Shown piece by piece: positions 1-8,946 of a stretch of 64,000 nt of DNA. Position numbers and translations under genes: made by a program. Below the pieces are notes generated by a model. It saw only the letters and a list, made by a program, of their open reading frames with translations, made no database searches and was not told where the DNA came from. How positions within the stretch are numbered: position 1 is the first letter of the stretch; the number at the start of each line of letters is the position of its first letter. Source of the stretch: UBA7328 sp965247965 (GTDB lineage: Bacteria; Bacteroidota; Bacteroidia; Chitinophagales; Saprospiraceae); NCBI GenBank assembly GCA_965247965.1, contig OZ252053.1, forward strand, positions 6,758,001 to 6,822,000, read 5' to 3'.

Positions 1-544
1 TGGCCGTCAGGGCGATCAGGGTAGCATCCGCAAAAATCGATGCTCTTTCATTTATTTTCAGGTATGCCGGCCGAAAATCAAATCCCCATTGAGAAATGCA
101 GTGCGCCTCGTCTATGGCGATTATAGAAACTTGCAGTCCACTTATTCTGTTAAAAAAACGATCATTTTGCAACAGTTCAGGGGAGATATAGAGTAGTTTA
201 ATACTGCCATTAGCACATAGATCCAACACGTTCTCTTTGAAAAAACGAGACTTTCCGGAATGAATAGCTGCCGCAGCGATTCCCCTTTTTTTGAGACTCG
301 TTACCTGATCTTCCATAAGTGCGATGAGCGGCGTAATCACTATGGTAATGTGTGCGGTAAGGAGTGCCGGAATTTGAAAACATATAGACTTACCGCCACC
401 TGTAGGAAATAGCACAACGCAGTCTTTCCCAGCCAATACATGGGTGATCACATCCAATTGCTTAACCTTGAATGCATCGTATCCCCAGTATTTCTTTAGG
501 CATTCGAATGCCCTATCCCTGATATTTTGACCACTGTTAATCAA
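1..544 (-). CDS. recQ: ATP-dependent DNA helicase RecQ, N-terminal part (cut by window edge)
   Basis: Superfamily 2 DNA helicase that unwinds recombination intermediates. About 181 codons are visible on the minus strand before the left edge. The Walker A region reads FPTGGGKSICFQIPAL, followed by the motif Ia-like TPLIALMEDQV. The DEAH motif is in its RecQ-specific form DEAHCISQWGFDFRP, and motif III (LIALTA) sits at the edge. No in-frame ATG precedes the helicase core. An in-frame TAA lies at 550-548, so translation probably starts at TTG 544 (or ATT 547). The RQC and HRDC domains would lie outside the window. Family identification is secure; the start codon is an inference. Confidence 0.93.
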   Translation of the reverse strand, partial: MINSGQNIRDRAFECLKKYWGYDAFKVKQLDVITHVLAGKDCVVLFPTGGGKSICFQIPALLTAHITIVITPLIALMEDQVTSLKKRGIAAAAIHSGKSRFFKENVLDLCANGSIKLLYISPELLQNDRFFNRISGLQVSIIAIDEAHCISQWGFDFRPAYLKINERASIFADATLIALTA

Positions 545-680
545 AATTTAAACCTGGCTATTTGGAAATCAAAGTCAATGCAAGACAGTTTATCAATTTA
601 AACCTAAGCTAATCAATTAATAACCAATGAATTATTTACCTTGGGCGCAATTTTGAACGGTTTAGGACAAACTATGTAAA

Positions 681-2384
681 ATGAGATTTTTGGCACTCCT
701 GTTTTTATGTTTCGCCCTTCCGGGCTTCGGTCAGTTGACTAATTGGTATGACGAAGAAGCAGATGTCAATGGCTATTTCAGCATATCAACAGATAAGGCC
801 TACGGGGAACTTCTCAGAGGACAAACGCCCAAAGAAATAATAGTAGCTATAATTGATTCCGGAATAGATGCGGATCATGAAGACCTCAAGGATGTGATGT
901 GGGTGAATGAGGGTGAAATCCCTGGCAATGGCACAGATGACGATGGAAATGGCTATATAGACGATATGCACGGCTGGAACTTTTTAGGAAATGCCGAAGG
1001 AGAAAACGTTAACCAGGATACATACGAGATGACCCGCCTGTATGCACAGTACCGCAAGAAATATGGGGAAATGACTTCTGATTCACGCCTTAGTGAAAAA
1101 GAGAAAAAGGAATTTGCTCAATACAAAGAATGGGGTGAGAAAATCGAAAAAGAACGCTCTAATGCCAAAAGTCAGCTCGATGAATTTGATAGAACAGAGA
1201 AATATTTATTGGATGTAGTAAGCTGCTTGGACGATCATCTCAGCCAAGACACCTTAACCACAGAAACTTTAGAAGAACTGAAGTTATCAGGAAATGCCCA
1301 ACTCATAGTAGGAGCCAATATAGTCGAATCGGTAAGCGAGCAATACGGTAAAATTCCTACACTATCCGAGCTCAAAAGGGATATCGATTTCCAATTTTCG
1401 ATGATGAGAAAGGATCCTACTGCCAAGTACTACTATCAATACAATCCTGACTTTGACTCGCGTGTTATTGTCAATGACAATTATGACAATCTAAACGAAC
1501 GATACTATGGGAACAACGACGTGGAAGGCCCGGATGCATTTCATGGTACTCACGTAGCCGGTATAGTTGCCGCTCAACGAGACAACAATATAGGTACGAA
1601 TGGCATAGCGGCCAATGTCAGAATAATGTCGGTAAGAGCAGTGCCCGATGGAGACGAACATGATAAGGACGTGGCAAATGCCATAATCTATGCTGTAGAC
1701 AATGGAGCCAAGGTGATCAATATGAGCTTTGGCAAAGGATATTCCCCTGAAAAAGAAATTGTCGACAAAGCGGTGCGATATGCGGAAAAAAATGACGTTC
1801 TTCTCGTGCATGCAGCAGGAAACGGATCGACGAATAACGACGTAGCGCCTAATTTTCCTAACGATACGTATAAAAAGGGTTTTGGGTTCTTGTTTTTTAA
1901 AAAGAAACAGCCGAAAAACTGGTTGGAAGTGGGCGCTTTGTCCAATGCAAGAGATGCAAATCTTGTTGCCCCGTTCTCAAATTACGGCAAAAATGAGGTC
2001 GATCTATTCTCACCCGGAATGTTTATGTTAGCGCCTGTTCCGAATAATGGCTATCAAGTCCTTCAAGGAACCAGCATGGCTGCACCTGTGGTCACCGGTA
2101 TCGCCGCCGTATTAAGAGGTTATTTTCCCAATTTAAAGGTCAAAGAAATAAAATCCATATTGATTAATTCGTCACTGCGATCGGATAAAGAGGTAGTTGT
2201 ACCGGGCACTAAAGGGGAAAAACTCCCTTTCTCCGAATTATCCGTTTCGGGCGGTGCCGCAAATCTATATTCAGCCATCAAATATGCGAAACGCACCTAT
2301 GATTCCAAGGCTAAATCGGGCTCCGGAAACAAAGGAAATGAAAGCAAAAAGAAGAAAAAGGGCAAACCGAATATTGCTCCGTAG
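681..2384 (+). CDS. Subtilisin-like serine peptidase (S8 family), exported
   Basis: Extracytoplasmic subtilase of 567 residues. A signal peptide covers about residues 1-17 (LALLFLCFALPGFGQ). The catalytic triad is visible: Asp59 in AIIDSGIDADHEDL, His288 in FHGTHVAGIVAA and Ser465 in GTSMAAPVVTG, with oxyanion Asn381 in HAAGNG. An insert of about 190 mostly charged residues (about 95-285) separates the Asp and His motifs and is a likely coiled or helical cap. The C-terminus (about 545-567) is Lys/Ser-rich with no T9SS sorting domain. It converges with the DUF721 gene, 14 bp away. Substrate unknown; the family call is firm. Confidence 0.93.
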   Translation: MRFLALLFLCFALPGFGQLTNWYDEEADVNGYFSISTDKAYGELLRGQTPKEIIVAIIDSGIDADHEDLKDVMWVNEGEIPGNGTDDDGNGYIDDMHGWNFLGNAEGENVNQDTYEMTRLYAQYRKKYGEMTSDSRLSEKEKKEFAQYKEWGEKIEKERSNAKSQLDEFDRTEKYLLDVVSCLDDHLSQDTLTTETLEELKLSGNAQLIVGANIVESVSEQYGKIPTLSELKRDIDFQFSMMRKDPTAKYYYQYNPDFDSRVIVNDNYDNLNERYYGNNDVEGPDAFHGTHVAGIVAAQRDNNIGTNGIAANVRIMSVRAVPDGDEHDKDVANAIIYAVDNGAKVINMSFGKGYSPEKEIVDKAVRYAEKNDVLLVHAAGNGSTNNDVAPNFPNDTYKKGFGFLFFKKKQPKNWLEVGALSNARDANLVAPFSNYGKNEVDLFSPGMFMLAPVPNNGYQVLQGTSMAAPVVTGIAAVLRGYFPNLKVKEIKSILINSSLRSDKEVVVPGTKGEKLPFSELSVSGGAANLYSAIKYAKRTYDSKAKSGSGNKGNESKKKKKGKPNIAP

Positions 2385-2398
2385 TAAGTACTGTGTTG

Positions 2399-2677
2399 TC
2401 ATATAAACCTCACCGACTTGATCCGATCCTCCCCGAGTTCAGTGTTGAATAGCTCTTTAATTTTCTCGGCATTCTGAAAGAGTTCATACTTTAATACGGA
2501 GGACTCTACTTTAATTCTGAGTTCATCTTTGTTAAGGAAGATTTTTTTTGTTTGGTTTACAACAGATGGGCCCATAGCCGAAGCCCATATCTTTCGAATT
2601 TTTTCATTTGTAAATCCTGAAGAGATCTTTCCTTCTTTGAGATAATGATCCAATACTTCCTTGATATGCCTATCCAT
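2399..2677 (-). CDS. DUF721 (DciA-like) protein
   Basis: Small cytoplasmic protein of 92 residues in the DUF721 family, which includes DciA, a loader of the replicative helicase in bacteria lacking DnaC. The family core is visible (IWASAMGPSVVNQTKKIFL, then VESSVLKYELFQNAEKI). It lies 79 bp downstream of recF on the same strand, a pairing I associate with Bacteroidota, so a replication or repair role is plausible. This member is short and the DciA function is inferred from family membership only. Confidence 0.85.
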   Translation of the reverse strand: MDRHIKEVLDHYLKEGKISSGFTNEKIRKIWASAMGPSVVNQTKKIFLNKDELRIKVESSVLKYELFQNAEKIKELFNTELGEDRIKSVRFI

Positions 2678-2756
2678 GAGTGAGATACCCTTTGGGTGTT
2701 ATTTTCTTTAACATTTTGACGAACTCTTAATTCTTACTTAGTTAGACTTTTCAATT

Positions 2757-3881
2757 TTACGAATTCCTTTTTGTGAATGGTACTATCGCATTATTTTCTA
2801 CTAGAAAACACTTAAAAGATGCGTTTAATTCTGTAAGCAGGGCAAAAGATCGCTCGGATTCGGTATCGGTGATAAAGATTTGCCCAAAGCGATCCGAATT
2901 TATCAACTCAAATAATTTTCTCAAGCGAAAACGATCTAGTTTTTCAAATACGTCATCAAGAAGTAGTATAGGATCGGATTTCACCATCTCTGAAAGGTAG
3001 AGGTATTCTCCCAATTTCAGTGCATACACAAATGTTTTAATCTGACCATGTGATCCAAATTTCCTCGCCGAGTTTCCACTTATCGAAAAAATTAAATCGT
3101 CTCGATGGATTCCAATATGAACTCTGCCTGTAAAAAAGTCCTTTTCTATGGTCTTTTCTGCCAGGTTTACAAATTCATCAGATCCGTAGTTGCTGGAATA
3201 CTCAATCATAACGTCCTCTTTATCCTCCGCGATTTCACGGTAGAGGTTTTTAAAAATGGGCTGAAATGATGCTGTAAAAGAGGATCTCGACTTGGCTATG
3301 ATTTGAGCATTTTCATGGAGTGAATTGTGATACGAATTTAGTAGGTCTTTATCGATTTCGGCCAAAGATCTGGCGTTTTTCAGATGAGCCAGCTTTTGAC
3401 TCAGTACTTTGCGGTATTTGATTAATGACTCTGTATAAGCCTTGCTGATCTGACAAAGTACGCGATCCATAAATTTTCTGCGCAAGGCGCTGCCGCCCTT
3501 GATCAGTTCTATATCATCCGGTACTAAGGCTACGATGGGTATCAGTCCAAGCAAATCCGTATTCTTTTCGAGAAGAGCGCCATTTTTCCAAATCTTTTTC
3601 TTGCCGGTCTGTGGCACGCTCAGCTTTATGGTATGATTTTCTTGAGTATCCTCTTCACTCAAAGTGCATTCTACTCTAAAAAAATCGCTTCCCTGGCTAA
3701 TCGCCACCTTATCGTATATAGGAAAATAGCTTTTACCAAGGCAGGCAAAGTGAACCAAGTCCAGAAAATTGGTCTTGCCGGCACCATTTATTCCTGACAA
3801 TACATTACATGACGGAGAAGGGATGAACTCCAACTCGGCGTAGTTTTTGAAATTTACAGCTTGAACTTTCTGAATATTCAA
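2757..3881 (-). CDS. recF: DNA replication/repair protein RecF
   Basis: SMC-like ATPase that helps load RecA at single-strand gaps. The 374 residues match the family length. Walker A is GINGAGKTNFLDLVHFACLG near residue 30. The ABC-type signature region is SHGQIKTFVYALKLGEY and Walker B is PILLLDDVFEKLDRFR. The start MNIQKVQAVNFKNY is the typical RecF N-terminus. It is divergent from pdhA with an 88-bp gap and probably co-transcribed with the DUF721 gene. Confidence 0.96.
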   Translation of the reverse strand: MNIQKVQAVNFKNYAELEFIPSPSCNVLSGINGAGKTNFLDLVHFACLGKSYFPIYDKVAISQGSDFFRVECTLSEEDTQENHTIKLSVPQTGKKKIWKNGALLEKNTDLLGLIPIVALVPDDIELIKGGSALRRKFMDRVLCQISKAYTESLIKYRKVLSQKLAHLKNARSLAEIDKDLLNSYHNSLHENAQIIAKSRSSFTASFQPIFKNLYREIAEDKEDVMIEYSSNYGSDEFVNLAEKTIEKDFFTGRVHIGIHRDDLIFSISGNSARKFGSHGQIKTFVYALKLGEYLYLSEMVKSDPILLLDDVFEKLDRFRLRKLFELINSDRFGQIFITDTESERSFALLTELNASFKCFLVENNAIVPFTKRNS

Positions 3882-3921
3882 TGCTTGTGATAATTGAAAG
3901 AGTTTAATTAATTGCGCATTG

Positions 3922-3950
3922 ATTGCCTACGCAAGAAAATGATATTTTTG
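3922..3950 (+). promoter_or_regulatory. Promoter for pdhA
   Basis: A TTG at 3923-3925 and TATTTTTG at 3943-3950, separated by 17 bases, match the Bacteroidota primary sigma pattern TTG-N17-20-TAnnTTTG. The -7 element ends 19 bases before the pdhA ATG, giving a short leader. Confidence 0.55.
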
Positions 3951-3969
3951 GAACCTTGAATGATTCAAT

Positions 3970-5007
3970 ATGTCAGTAGCAACGGTCAAACCTAAAAAAA
4001 GAGTAAAAAGAGCCAAATTCCCCGGATATTCTAAGAATACCTATCTGCAGTGGTACGAAATAATGCTGAGGATCAGGTCATTTGAGCAAGCTGCATTGAA
4101 GGCATATTCCCAGCAGAAAATTAGAGGTTTTTGCCATGTCTATATTGGTCAGGAAGCAATTGCAGCGGGCCTGACCACAGCTATTAAGCCAACTGATAAA
4201 TTGGTCACAGCCTACCGCCAGCACGGAGTAGCTCTTTCGAGGGGACTCACGTCCCGCGAATGTATGGCCGAACTTTTTGGCAAAGTGACGGGATGTGTTA
4301 AAGGAAAAGGTGGGTCGATGCATTTCTTCTCCAAGGAGCACAATTATTTTGGTGGCAACGGAATAGTAGCTGCACAAATTCCCATTGGAACGGGGATGGC
4401 TTTCGCCGAAAAATACAACAATACTGAAAATATCTCCGTTTGCATGTTTGGAGACGGAGCGGTTCGCCAAGGAGCACTTTACGAATCTTTTAATATGGCC
4501 ATGTCCTGGAACTTACCTGTGCTCTACATTTGTGAAAACAATGGCTATGCCATGGGCACTTCGGTTTCCAGAACCAGTAACATCACCCAAATTCATCATA
4601 TTGGTGATGCATTCGACATGCCCAACAAAGCCGTTGACGGTATGAGCCCGGAAGCCGTACACAAGGGCTTGGAAAGTGCTGCAAAATCGGTCAGATCCGG
4701 AAATGGACCTTACTTCCTGGAGATAAATACGTACCGATACAGGGGCCACTCCGTATCGGATCCGGCGAAATATCGCACCAAAGAAGAGTTGGATTATTAC
4801 AAAAACCTGGATCCTTTAAACACAACAGAGCGCAAAATGATCGAAGAAAAAATAGCTTCTCAGAAAGAATTAGACGCAATCAAAGAGAAAATTAATTTGG
4901 AAATCGAGGAAGCTGTTCAATTTGCTGAGGAATCTTCTTATCCCGATGCATCAGAGTTGTACACTGACAACTATATTCAAGAGAATTATCCTTTTATTCG
5001 GGATTAG
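3970..5007 (+). CDS. pdhA: Pyruvate dehydrogenase E1 component, alpha subunit
   Basis: Thiamine-diphosphate-dependent decarboxylase subunit that forms E1 with a beta subunit in the pyruvate dehydrogenase complex (pyruvate to acetyl-CoA). The 345 residues fit the family. Visible are YIGQEAIAAGL, the HG-containing TAYRQHGVALSRG, GGSMHFFSKEHNYFGGNGIV, the TPP motif GDGAVRQGALYESFNMA ending in NNGYAMGT, and the phosphorylation-loop-like YRYRGHSVSDPAKYRTKEE. No E1 beta or E2 gene is adjacent. It is followed by a terminator at 5027-5052. Confidence 0.95.
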   Translation: MSVATVKPKKRVKRAKFPGYSKNTYLQWYEIMLRIRSFEQAALKAYSQQKIRGFCHVYIGQEAIAAGLTTAIKPTDKLVTAYRQHGVALSRGLTSRECMAELFGKVTGCVKGKGGSMHFFSKEHNYFGGNGIVAAQIPIGTGMAFAEKYNNTENISVCMFGDGAVRQGALYESFNMAMSWNLPVLYICENNGYAMGTSVSRTSNITQIHHIGDAFDMPNKAVDGMSPEAVHKGLESAAKSVRSGNGPYFLEINTYRYRGHSVSDPAKYRTKEELDYYKNLDPLNTTERKMIEEKIASQKELDAIKEKINLEIEEAVQFAEESSYPDASELYTDNYIQENYPFIRD

Positions 5008-5021
5008 AATGGGTCAAAACT

Positions 5022-5052
5022 AAAAAGGACAGCAAATGAGCTGTCCGTTTTA
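5022..5052. terminator. Bidirectional intrinsic terminator
   Basis: A perfect 7-bp stem GGACAGC (5027-5033) / GCTGTCC (5040-5046) with loop AAATGA is flanked by AAAAA on the left and GTTTTA on the right. It can end pdhA transcription on the plus strand. With its T run on the other side it is also the natural 3' end of the small minus-strand transcript proposed at 5022-5126. Confidence 0.75.
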
Positions 5053-5126
5053 TTCTTGAAATATTGGGGCCATCCTCGGATGGGATCGAATGAAATGCTG
5101 TATTTCATGCAAATCCATTCTTTCAA
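5022..5126 (-). ncRNA. Candidate small RNA, copy A
   Basis: Minus-strand unit between pdhA and the TPR gene. A TATATTTG element lies at 5139-5132 within a conserved block (GAAATGCTTTATATTTG, 5148-5132). The inferred start is near 5126, and the unit ends in the GGACAGC/GCTGTCC terminator plus T5. Internal hairpins are TGAAAT/ATTTCA and CCATC/GATGG. The unit at 20138-20282 shares the promoter block and the 3' block (TATTTCAAnnATAAAAnGGACAG) but not the middle. A 22-codon ORF (5118-5050, beginning MDLHEIQHF) fits inside, but the 3' block is read in a different frame in copy B, so a non-coding role is more likely. Not matched to any RNA family I can name. Confidence 0.5.
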
Positions 5127-5185
5127 TGATGCAAATATAAAGCATTTCTCTCCAAACACCCGTCGCGGATAATCCAACTATTCAC

Positions 5186-5193
5186 TACTTTTG
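5186..5193 (+). promoter_or_regulatory. -7 element upstream of the TPR-ribH pair
   Basis: TACTTTTG matches TAnnTTTG and ends 17 bases before the ATG at 5211. No clear TTTG is seen at the -33 position. It is divergent from the promoter of the candidate small RNA. Confidence 0.45.
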
Positions 5194-5210
5194 CGCAAAT
5201 TTTTAAGGAA

Positions 5211-5885
5211 ATGGCAATAAGACGAAAGAAAAGACCAACTGAAGAGACTTTAATCGACCTGGTAGAAGCTAAACAGTCCTTTGAAGGATTTGTAGAAAAA
5301 AATCAGTTCCTCATTATTGGAGTCGTAGCTCTGATTCTGCTGAGCATCGGTGGTTTTCTTGCATATAAATTTTTGTACCAAATGCCTAGAGCAGCTGAAG
5401 CACAAGAGCAAATTTTTCAAGCAGAACTTCAGTTTCAACGCGATTCCTTTGCCCTCGCTTTAAATAATCCCGGAGGCGGCTATGAAGGTTTTTTGGACAT
5501 CATTGACAACTACAGTGGCACCAAAACAGCGAACATCGCCAAATACTACGCAGCCCTATCCTACCTAAATTTAGGCAGATATCAAGACGCAATCGATCAT
5601 CTCAATAAATTTAAGGAAAGCGGTAGCATCACGCCTGCTATGAAATTTGGAGTAATGGCCGACTCGTACGCGGAACTGGGAGATTTTGATAAGGCTCTAA
5701 GCAATTACAGAAAGGCAGCTAGTAGTGGAGATAACGAAGTGCTCAATCCCTATTATTTAAAAAAGCTCGGCATGCTACACCGCCGAAACGGCGATTACGA
5801 AAAAGCCAACAAAGCTTTCCGCGAGATACTTGTGAAATATCCCAACTCTACGGAGGCGACAGACATTGAGAAGTTTATTTCCTAG
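5211..5885 (+). CDS. Membrane-anchored tetratricopeptide repeat protein
   Basis: 224 residues. A basic N-terminus is followed by one transmembrane helix at about 33-55 (FLIIGVVALILLSIGGFLAY), then TPR-like repeats across about 95-220 (YYAALSYLNLGRYQDAIDHL; ADSYAELGDFDKALSNYRKA; LGMLHRRNGDYEKANKAFRE). The architecture resembles YfgM/Tol-Pal-associated TPR proteins: cytoplasmic N-terminus, periplasmic TPRs. It ends 3 bp before ribH and is clearly co-transcribed with it. The precise role is unknown. Confidence 0.85.
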   Translation: MAIRRKKRPTEETLIDLVEAKQSFEGFVEKNQFLIIGVVALILLSIGGFLAYKFLYQMPRAAEAQEQIFQAELQFQRDSFALALNNPGGGYEGFLDIIDNYSGTKTANIAKYYAALSYLNLGRYQDAIDHLNKFKESGSITPAMKFGVMADSYAELGDFDKALSNYRKAASSGDNEVLNPYYLKKLGMLHRRNGDYEKANKAFREILVKYPNSTEATDIEKFIS

Positions 5886-5888
5886 GAA

Positions 5889-6404
5889 ATGAATCCAACA
5901 AATAGCGCTCCTCTCGATAAGAAAAAGTATCCGGTTGATGACATTGCCAAGAAAAAAGTCGGGCTGGTGCTATCGGGATGGAATAGAAAGGTAATCGACA
6001 CCTTAAGAGACAATTGTATTGCAAGGTTACTTCAATTAGGTTTTCCGGAGGAAAACATCACCGAATTTCAAGTGCCCGGTTCATTTGAATTGCCGTGGGG
6101 CGCAAAACAACTCATTAAAAAAGGAGGATTCGATGGTATCATCTGCTTTGGCTGCGTAATAAAGGGCGAAACGAAACACGACGAATACATAAACCATGCT
6201 GTGACAAAGGCGCTCATGGGCCTAAACCTTACGGTTGATACTCCTGTTCTCTTTGGAGTTCTTACTACAAATACTTTAGATCAGGCAATAGATAGAGCTA
6301 ATGGAAAAAAAGGCAATAAAGGCCGGGAATGCGCCGATGCCCTGATAAAAATGCTTAGTGCAAGTCAACAACTTAATAAACAAAAATCAAAAATCGGTTT
6401 TTGA
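5889..6404 (+). CDS. ribH: 6,7-dimethyl-8-ribityllumazine synthase
   Basis: Penultimate step of riboflavin synthesis, condensing the dihydroxybutanone phosphate with the ribitylamino-pyrimidine. 171 residues. Visible motifs are VPGSFELPWGAKQLI and GCVIKGETKHDEYINHAV, which carries the catalytic His in HDEYI, then TPVLFGVLTT and the C-terminal NKGRECADALIKM. Other rib genes are not in the window. It follows the TPR gene with a 3-bp gap and converges on pyrC. Confidence 0.96.
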   Translation: MNPTNSAPLDKKKYPVDDIAKKKVGLVLSGWNRKVIDTLRDNCIARLLQLGFPEENITEFQVPGSFELPWGAKQLIKKGGFDGIICFGCVIKGETKHDEYINHAVTKALMGLNLTVDTPVLFGVLTTNTLDQAIDRANGKKGNKGRECADALIKMLSASQQLNKQKSKIGF

Positions 6405-6424
6405 TTCTTCTACAGCGATAACAA

Positions 6425-7759
6425 TCATCGATTGAAAGTCAATCGCTTTCCCGGAACGTCATTAACAATCTTTTCTTTATCAACTTTTAGAATGCCGTTT
6501 ACATAGACTTGCTCGACAGAGCCTGTAAAAGTCCGTCCTTCTAAAGGCGACCAACCGCATTTGTAGGCGATATTATCCGAATTTACGCTTGTTACTTCAT
6601 TCGGATCGATAATGACAATATCCGCGAAGGAACCCTCGTCCAAATAACCTCTGCTATCGATTGAAAAACAATCCGCCGGGGCGTGGCACATCTTACGTAC
6701 GATTTCTTCTAGCGAAATTTTACCTCTGTAATAAAAATCCAACATGATCAACAAAGAGTGCTGTATAAGAGGAAGGCCGGAGGGCGCCAGAGCATAAGGC
6801 GCGGATTTTTCTTCCAAGGTATGCGGTGCGTGGTCGGCAGCCACAATATCCAATTTGTCGTTGAGAAGGGCTTGGAAAAGTGCTTGTTGATCCTGTTTTG
6901 TTTTAATCGCAGGATTGCATTTTATCCGATTTCCCAATTGCTCGTAGTCCTTATCATTAAAGAATAAATGATGGACACAAACTTCAGCGGTAATTCTTTT
7001 CTTTTCCAGTGGCACTAAAGCTTCAAATAGCTCCAATTCTCTTTTTGTGGTGATATGAAGAACATGTAGTCTGGTACCGTGTTTCTCCGCGAGCTCAACG
7101 GCGTAAGAACTCGATAAATAGCATCCCTCGGCGCTTCTGATTTCGGGATGATGGATTGGGCTGAGCATTGCTCGATATTTTCGTTTGTACAACTCTAGAT
7201 TTCGGCGTATTGTGGTTTCATCTTCACAATGTGTGGCGATGAGCATGTGGGCATTTTCAAATATTTTATCCAAGGCTTTATGGTCATCTACGAGCAGATT
7301 TCCGGTACTCGATCCCATAAATATTTTGATACCGCAAATTTTCTTATCGTCTGCTTTCAAAAGCTCGTCGAGATTGTCATTAGTAGCCCCTACGTAAAAG
7401 GAGTAATTAGATACTGAAGTGCGGGATGCAATTTCATATTTGTCTTCCAGCAAAACCAAACTCGCAGCAGGGGGATTCGTATTCGGCATTTCCATAAAAG
7501 ATGTCACTCCACCCAACAATGCTGCCCTGGATTCGGTGTAAATGTCCGCTTTATGCGTATAGCCTGGTTCCCTGAAATGCACCTGGTCATCAATAATTCC
7601 GGGAATAACCCACTTCCCTTTTAGGTCAACTATTTCACATTCCTTTTCATTAATATCTGCGTCTACTCGTTCGATGTACGGCGCTTTGATGAGGATGTCT
7701 CTGTACTCTTTTCGTCCTCGATTAATAACCAGGCCTTGTTTTAGAAGTATTTTGTGCAC
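6425..7759 (-). CDS. pyrC: Dihydroorotase
   Basis: Amidohydrolase of pyrimidine synthesis (carbamoyl aspartate to dihydroorotate), 444 residues. The metal motif reads IDDQVHFREPG, so the first His of the usual HxH is Gln. I recall this variant from Bacteroidota dihydroorotases, so I do not treat it as damage. Other sites are CGIKIFMGSSTG (carbamylated Lys region), IATHCEDE, LHVLHITT and the catalytic Asp in AADHAPHT. Translation begins at GTG 7759, the only start compatible with the N-terminal beta strand. The start overlaps the upstream leader of divergent purK. Confidence 0.93.
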   Translation of the reverse strand: MHKILLKQGLVINRGRKEYRDILIKAPYIERVDADINEKECEIVDLKGKWVIPGIIDDQVHFREPGYTHKADIYTESRAALLGGVTSFMEMPNTNPPAASLVLLEDKYEIASRTSVSNYSFYVGATNDNLDELLKADDKKICGIKIFMGSSTGNLLVDDHKALDKIFENAHMLIATHCEDETTIRRNLELYKRKYRAMLSPIHHPEIRSAEGCYLSSSYAVELAEKHGTRLHVLHITTKRELELFEALVPLEKKRITAEVCVHHLFFNDKDYEQLGNRIKCNPAIKTKQDQQALFQALLNDKLDIVAADHAPHTLEEKSAPYALAPSGLPLIQHSLLIMLDFYYRGKISLEEIVRKMCHAPADCFSIDSRGYLDEGSFADIVIIDPNEVTSVNSDNIAYKCGWSPLEGRTFTGSVEQVYVNGILKVDKEKIVNDVPGKRLTFNR

Positions 7760-7792
7760 TGCGGACTATTTTTATGTCTCCTTTGCAAAGGT

Positions 7793-8935
7793 ATGATAGA
7801 TAAAAGAATTGGCATTATCGGGGGCGGTCAACTCGGAAAAATGATCTGTGGCGCCGCCCACCAAATGGCTATGGACATTTCGGTTCTTGACGCTTCATCT
7901 TCATTTCCGGCAGGCAGAGTCTGTAATTCCTTTGTCGAAGGCGATATCACCAATTATGAGAATGTCGTGAATTTTGGCAAGGAAATGGACATTGTGACCA
8001 TAGAAATTGAGAAGATCAACACCTTGGCGCTGAAGGAATTGGTGAATCTGGGAATACAAGTCCATCCATCGCCACAAATCATAGAAACCATCAAGGACAA
8101 AGCGTTGCAAAAGGATTTTTTAGTCCGAAACGGAATTTCTACGGCTTGCTTTAACAGGATTAATAATCGTTCGCATTTGTTGGAATTGATCTCATCCGAA
8201 CATCTCAAATTTCCTTTCGTGCAAAAACTGAGAAGAGACGGATACGACGGACGTGGAGTACTGGTATGCAAAGAAGATACGCCTACTTCTGAATGTTTTG
8301 ATGCACCGAGCATAGTCGAGGAGCTGGTAGATATAGAAAAGGAAATAGCCGTAATAATCTGTCGAAATGAAAATGGTGAAGTCGCCGTCTACGATGCTGT
8401 CGAAATGGTTTTTGATCCGAAAGCCAATTTACTAGATTATCAAATTGCTCCCGCCAGAATCGAGAATAAATTAAAGCTTAAGATTGAAAAGATAGCATTT
8501 GAAATAAGTTCACACTTCAATCTTATAGGCATTTTGGCAATAGAACTCTTCTTGACAAGTTCCGGAGATATCCTTGTGAATGAAATGGCGCCGCGTCCGC
8601 ACAACAGTGGCCACCATACCATAGAGGCCTGTCATACCTCGCAGTACGAAAATTTGCTCAGGGCCATTGCGAATATGCCCTTGGGAAATCCAGCGGCAGT
8701 AAGTTCTTCAATATTGATTAATTTACTGGGGTCTGAGGACTATAGTGGAGAAACACTTTACGGAGGTATTGAGCAACTATTGCGCATACCGCATAGCCAT
8801 TTGCATCTTTATGGCAAAAAGAAGAGTAAGCCTTATCGTAAAATGGGACACGTCTGCATATTATCGAAGGATGTAAGTAAGGACGTGGAATATGTACAAA
8901 AAGCCAAAAAATTCTTTACAACGTGGAATAATTAA
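7793..8935 (+). CDS. purK: 5-(carboxyamino)imidazole ribonucleotide synthase
   Basis: ATP-grasp enzyme that carboxylates AIR to N5-CAIR in purine synthesis. From the chosen ATG at 7793 it has 380 residues. An upstream GTG at 7754 would add 13 residues that do not fit the family, whose N-terminus is RIGIIGGGQLGKM. ATP-grasp motifs include PFVQKLRRDGYDGRGV, IVEELVDIEKEIAVI and VNEMAPRPHNSGHHTIEAC. It is 11 bp upstream of purE, its pathway partner. Confidence 0.95.
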   Translation: MIDKRIGIIGGGQLGKMICGAAHQMAMDISVLDASSSFPAGRVCNSFVEGDITNYENVVNFGKEMDIVTIEIEKINTLALKELVNLGIQVHPSPQIIETIKDKALQKDFLVRNGISTACFNRINNRSHLLELISSEHLKFPFVQKLRRDGYDGRGVLVCKEDTPTSECFDAPSIVEELVDIEKEIAVIICRNENGEVAVYDAVEMVFDPKANLLDYQIAPARIENKLKLKIEKIAFEISSHFNLIGILAIELFLTSSGDILVNEMAPRPHNSGHHTIEACHTSQYENLLRAIANMPLGNPAAVSSSILINLLGSEDYSGETLYGGIEQLLRIPHSHLHLYGKKKSKPYRKMGHVCILSKDVSKDVEYVQKAKKFFTTWNN

Positions 8936-8946
8936 TTAGTCGATTA

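Noticed and set aside
5067..5086. CCATC/GATGG hairpin as a second terminator for pdhA
   Set aside because: It has no T run; it fits better as an internal hairpin of the minus-strand candidate RNA.
5050..5118. 22-codon ORF inside candidate RNA copy A as a small protein gene
   Set aside because: The shared 3' block is read in a different frame in copy B, so coding is not conserved; kept only as an alternative.
7595..7625. Dihydroorotase DDQVHF motif (QxH in place of HxH) as a defective metal site
   Set aside because: I recall the same variant from other Bacteroidota dihydroorotases and all other active-site regions are intact.
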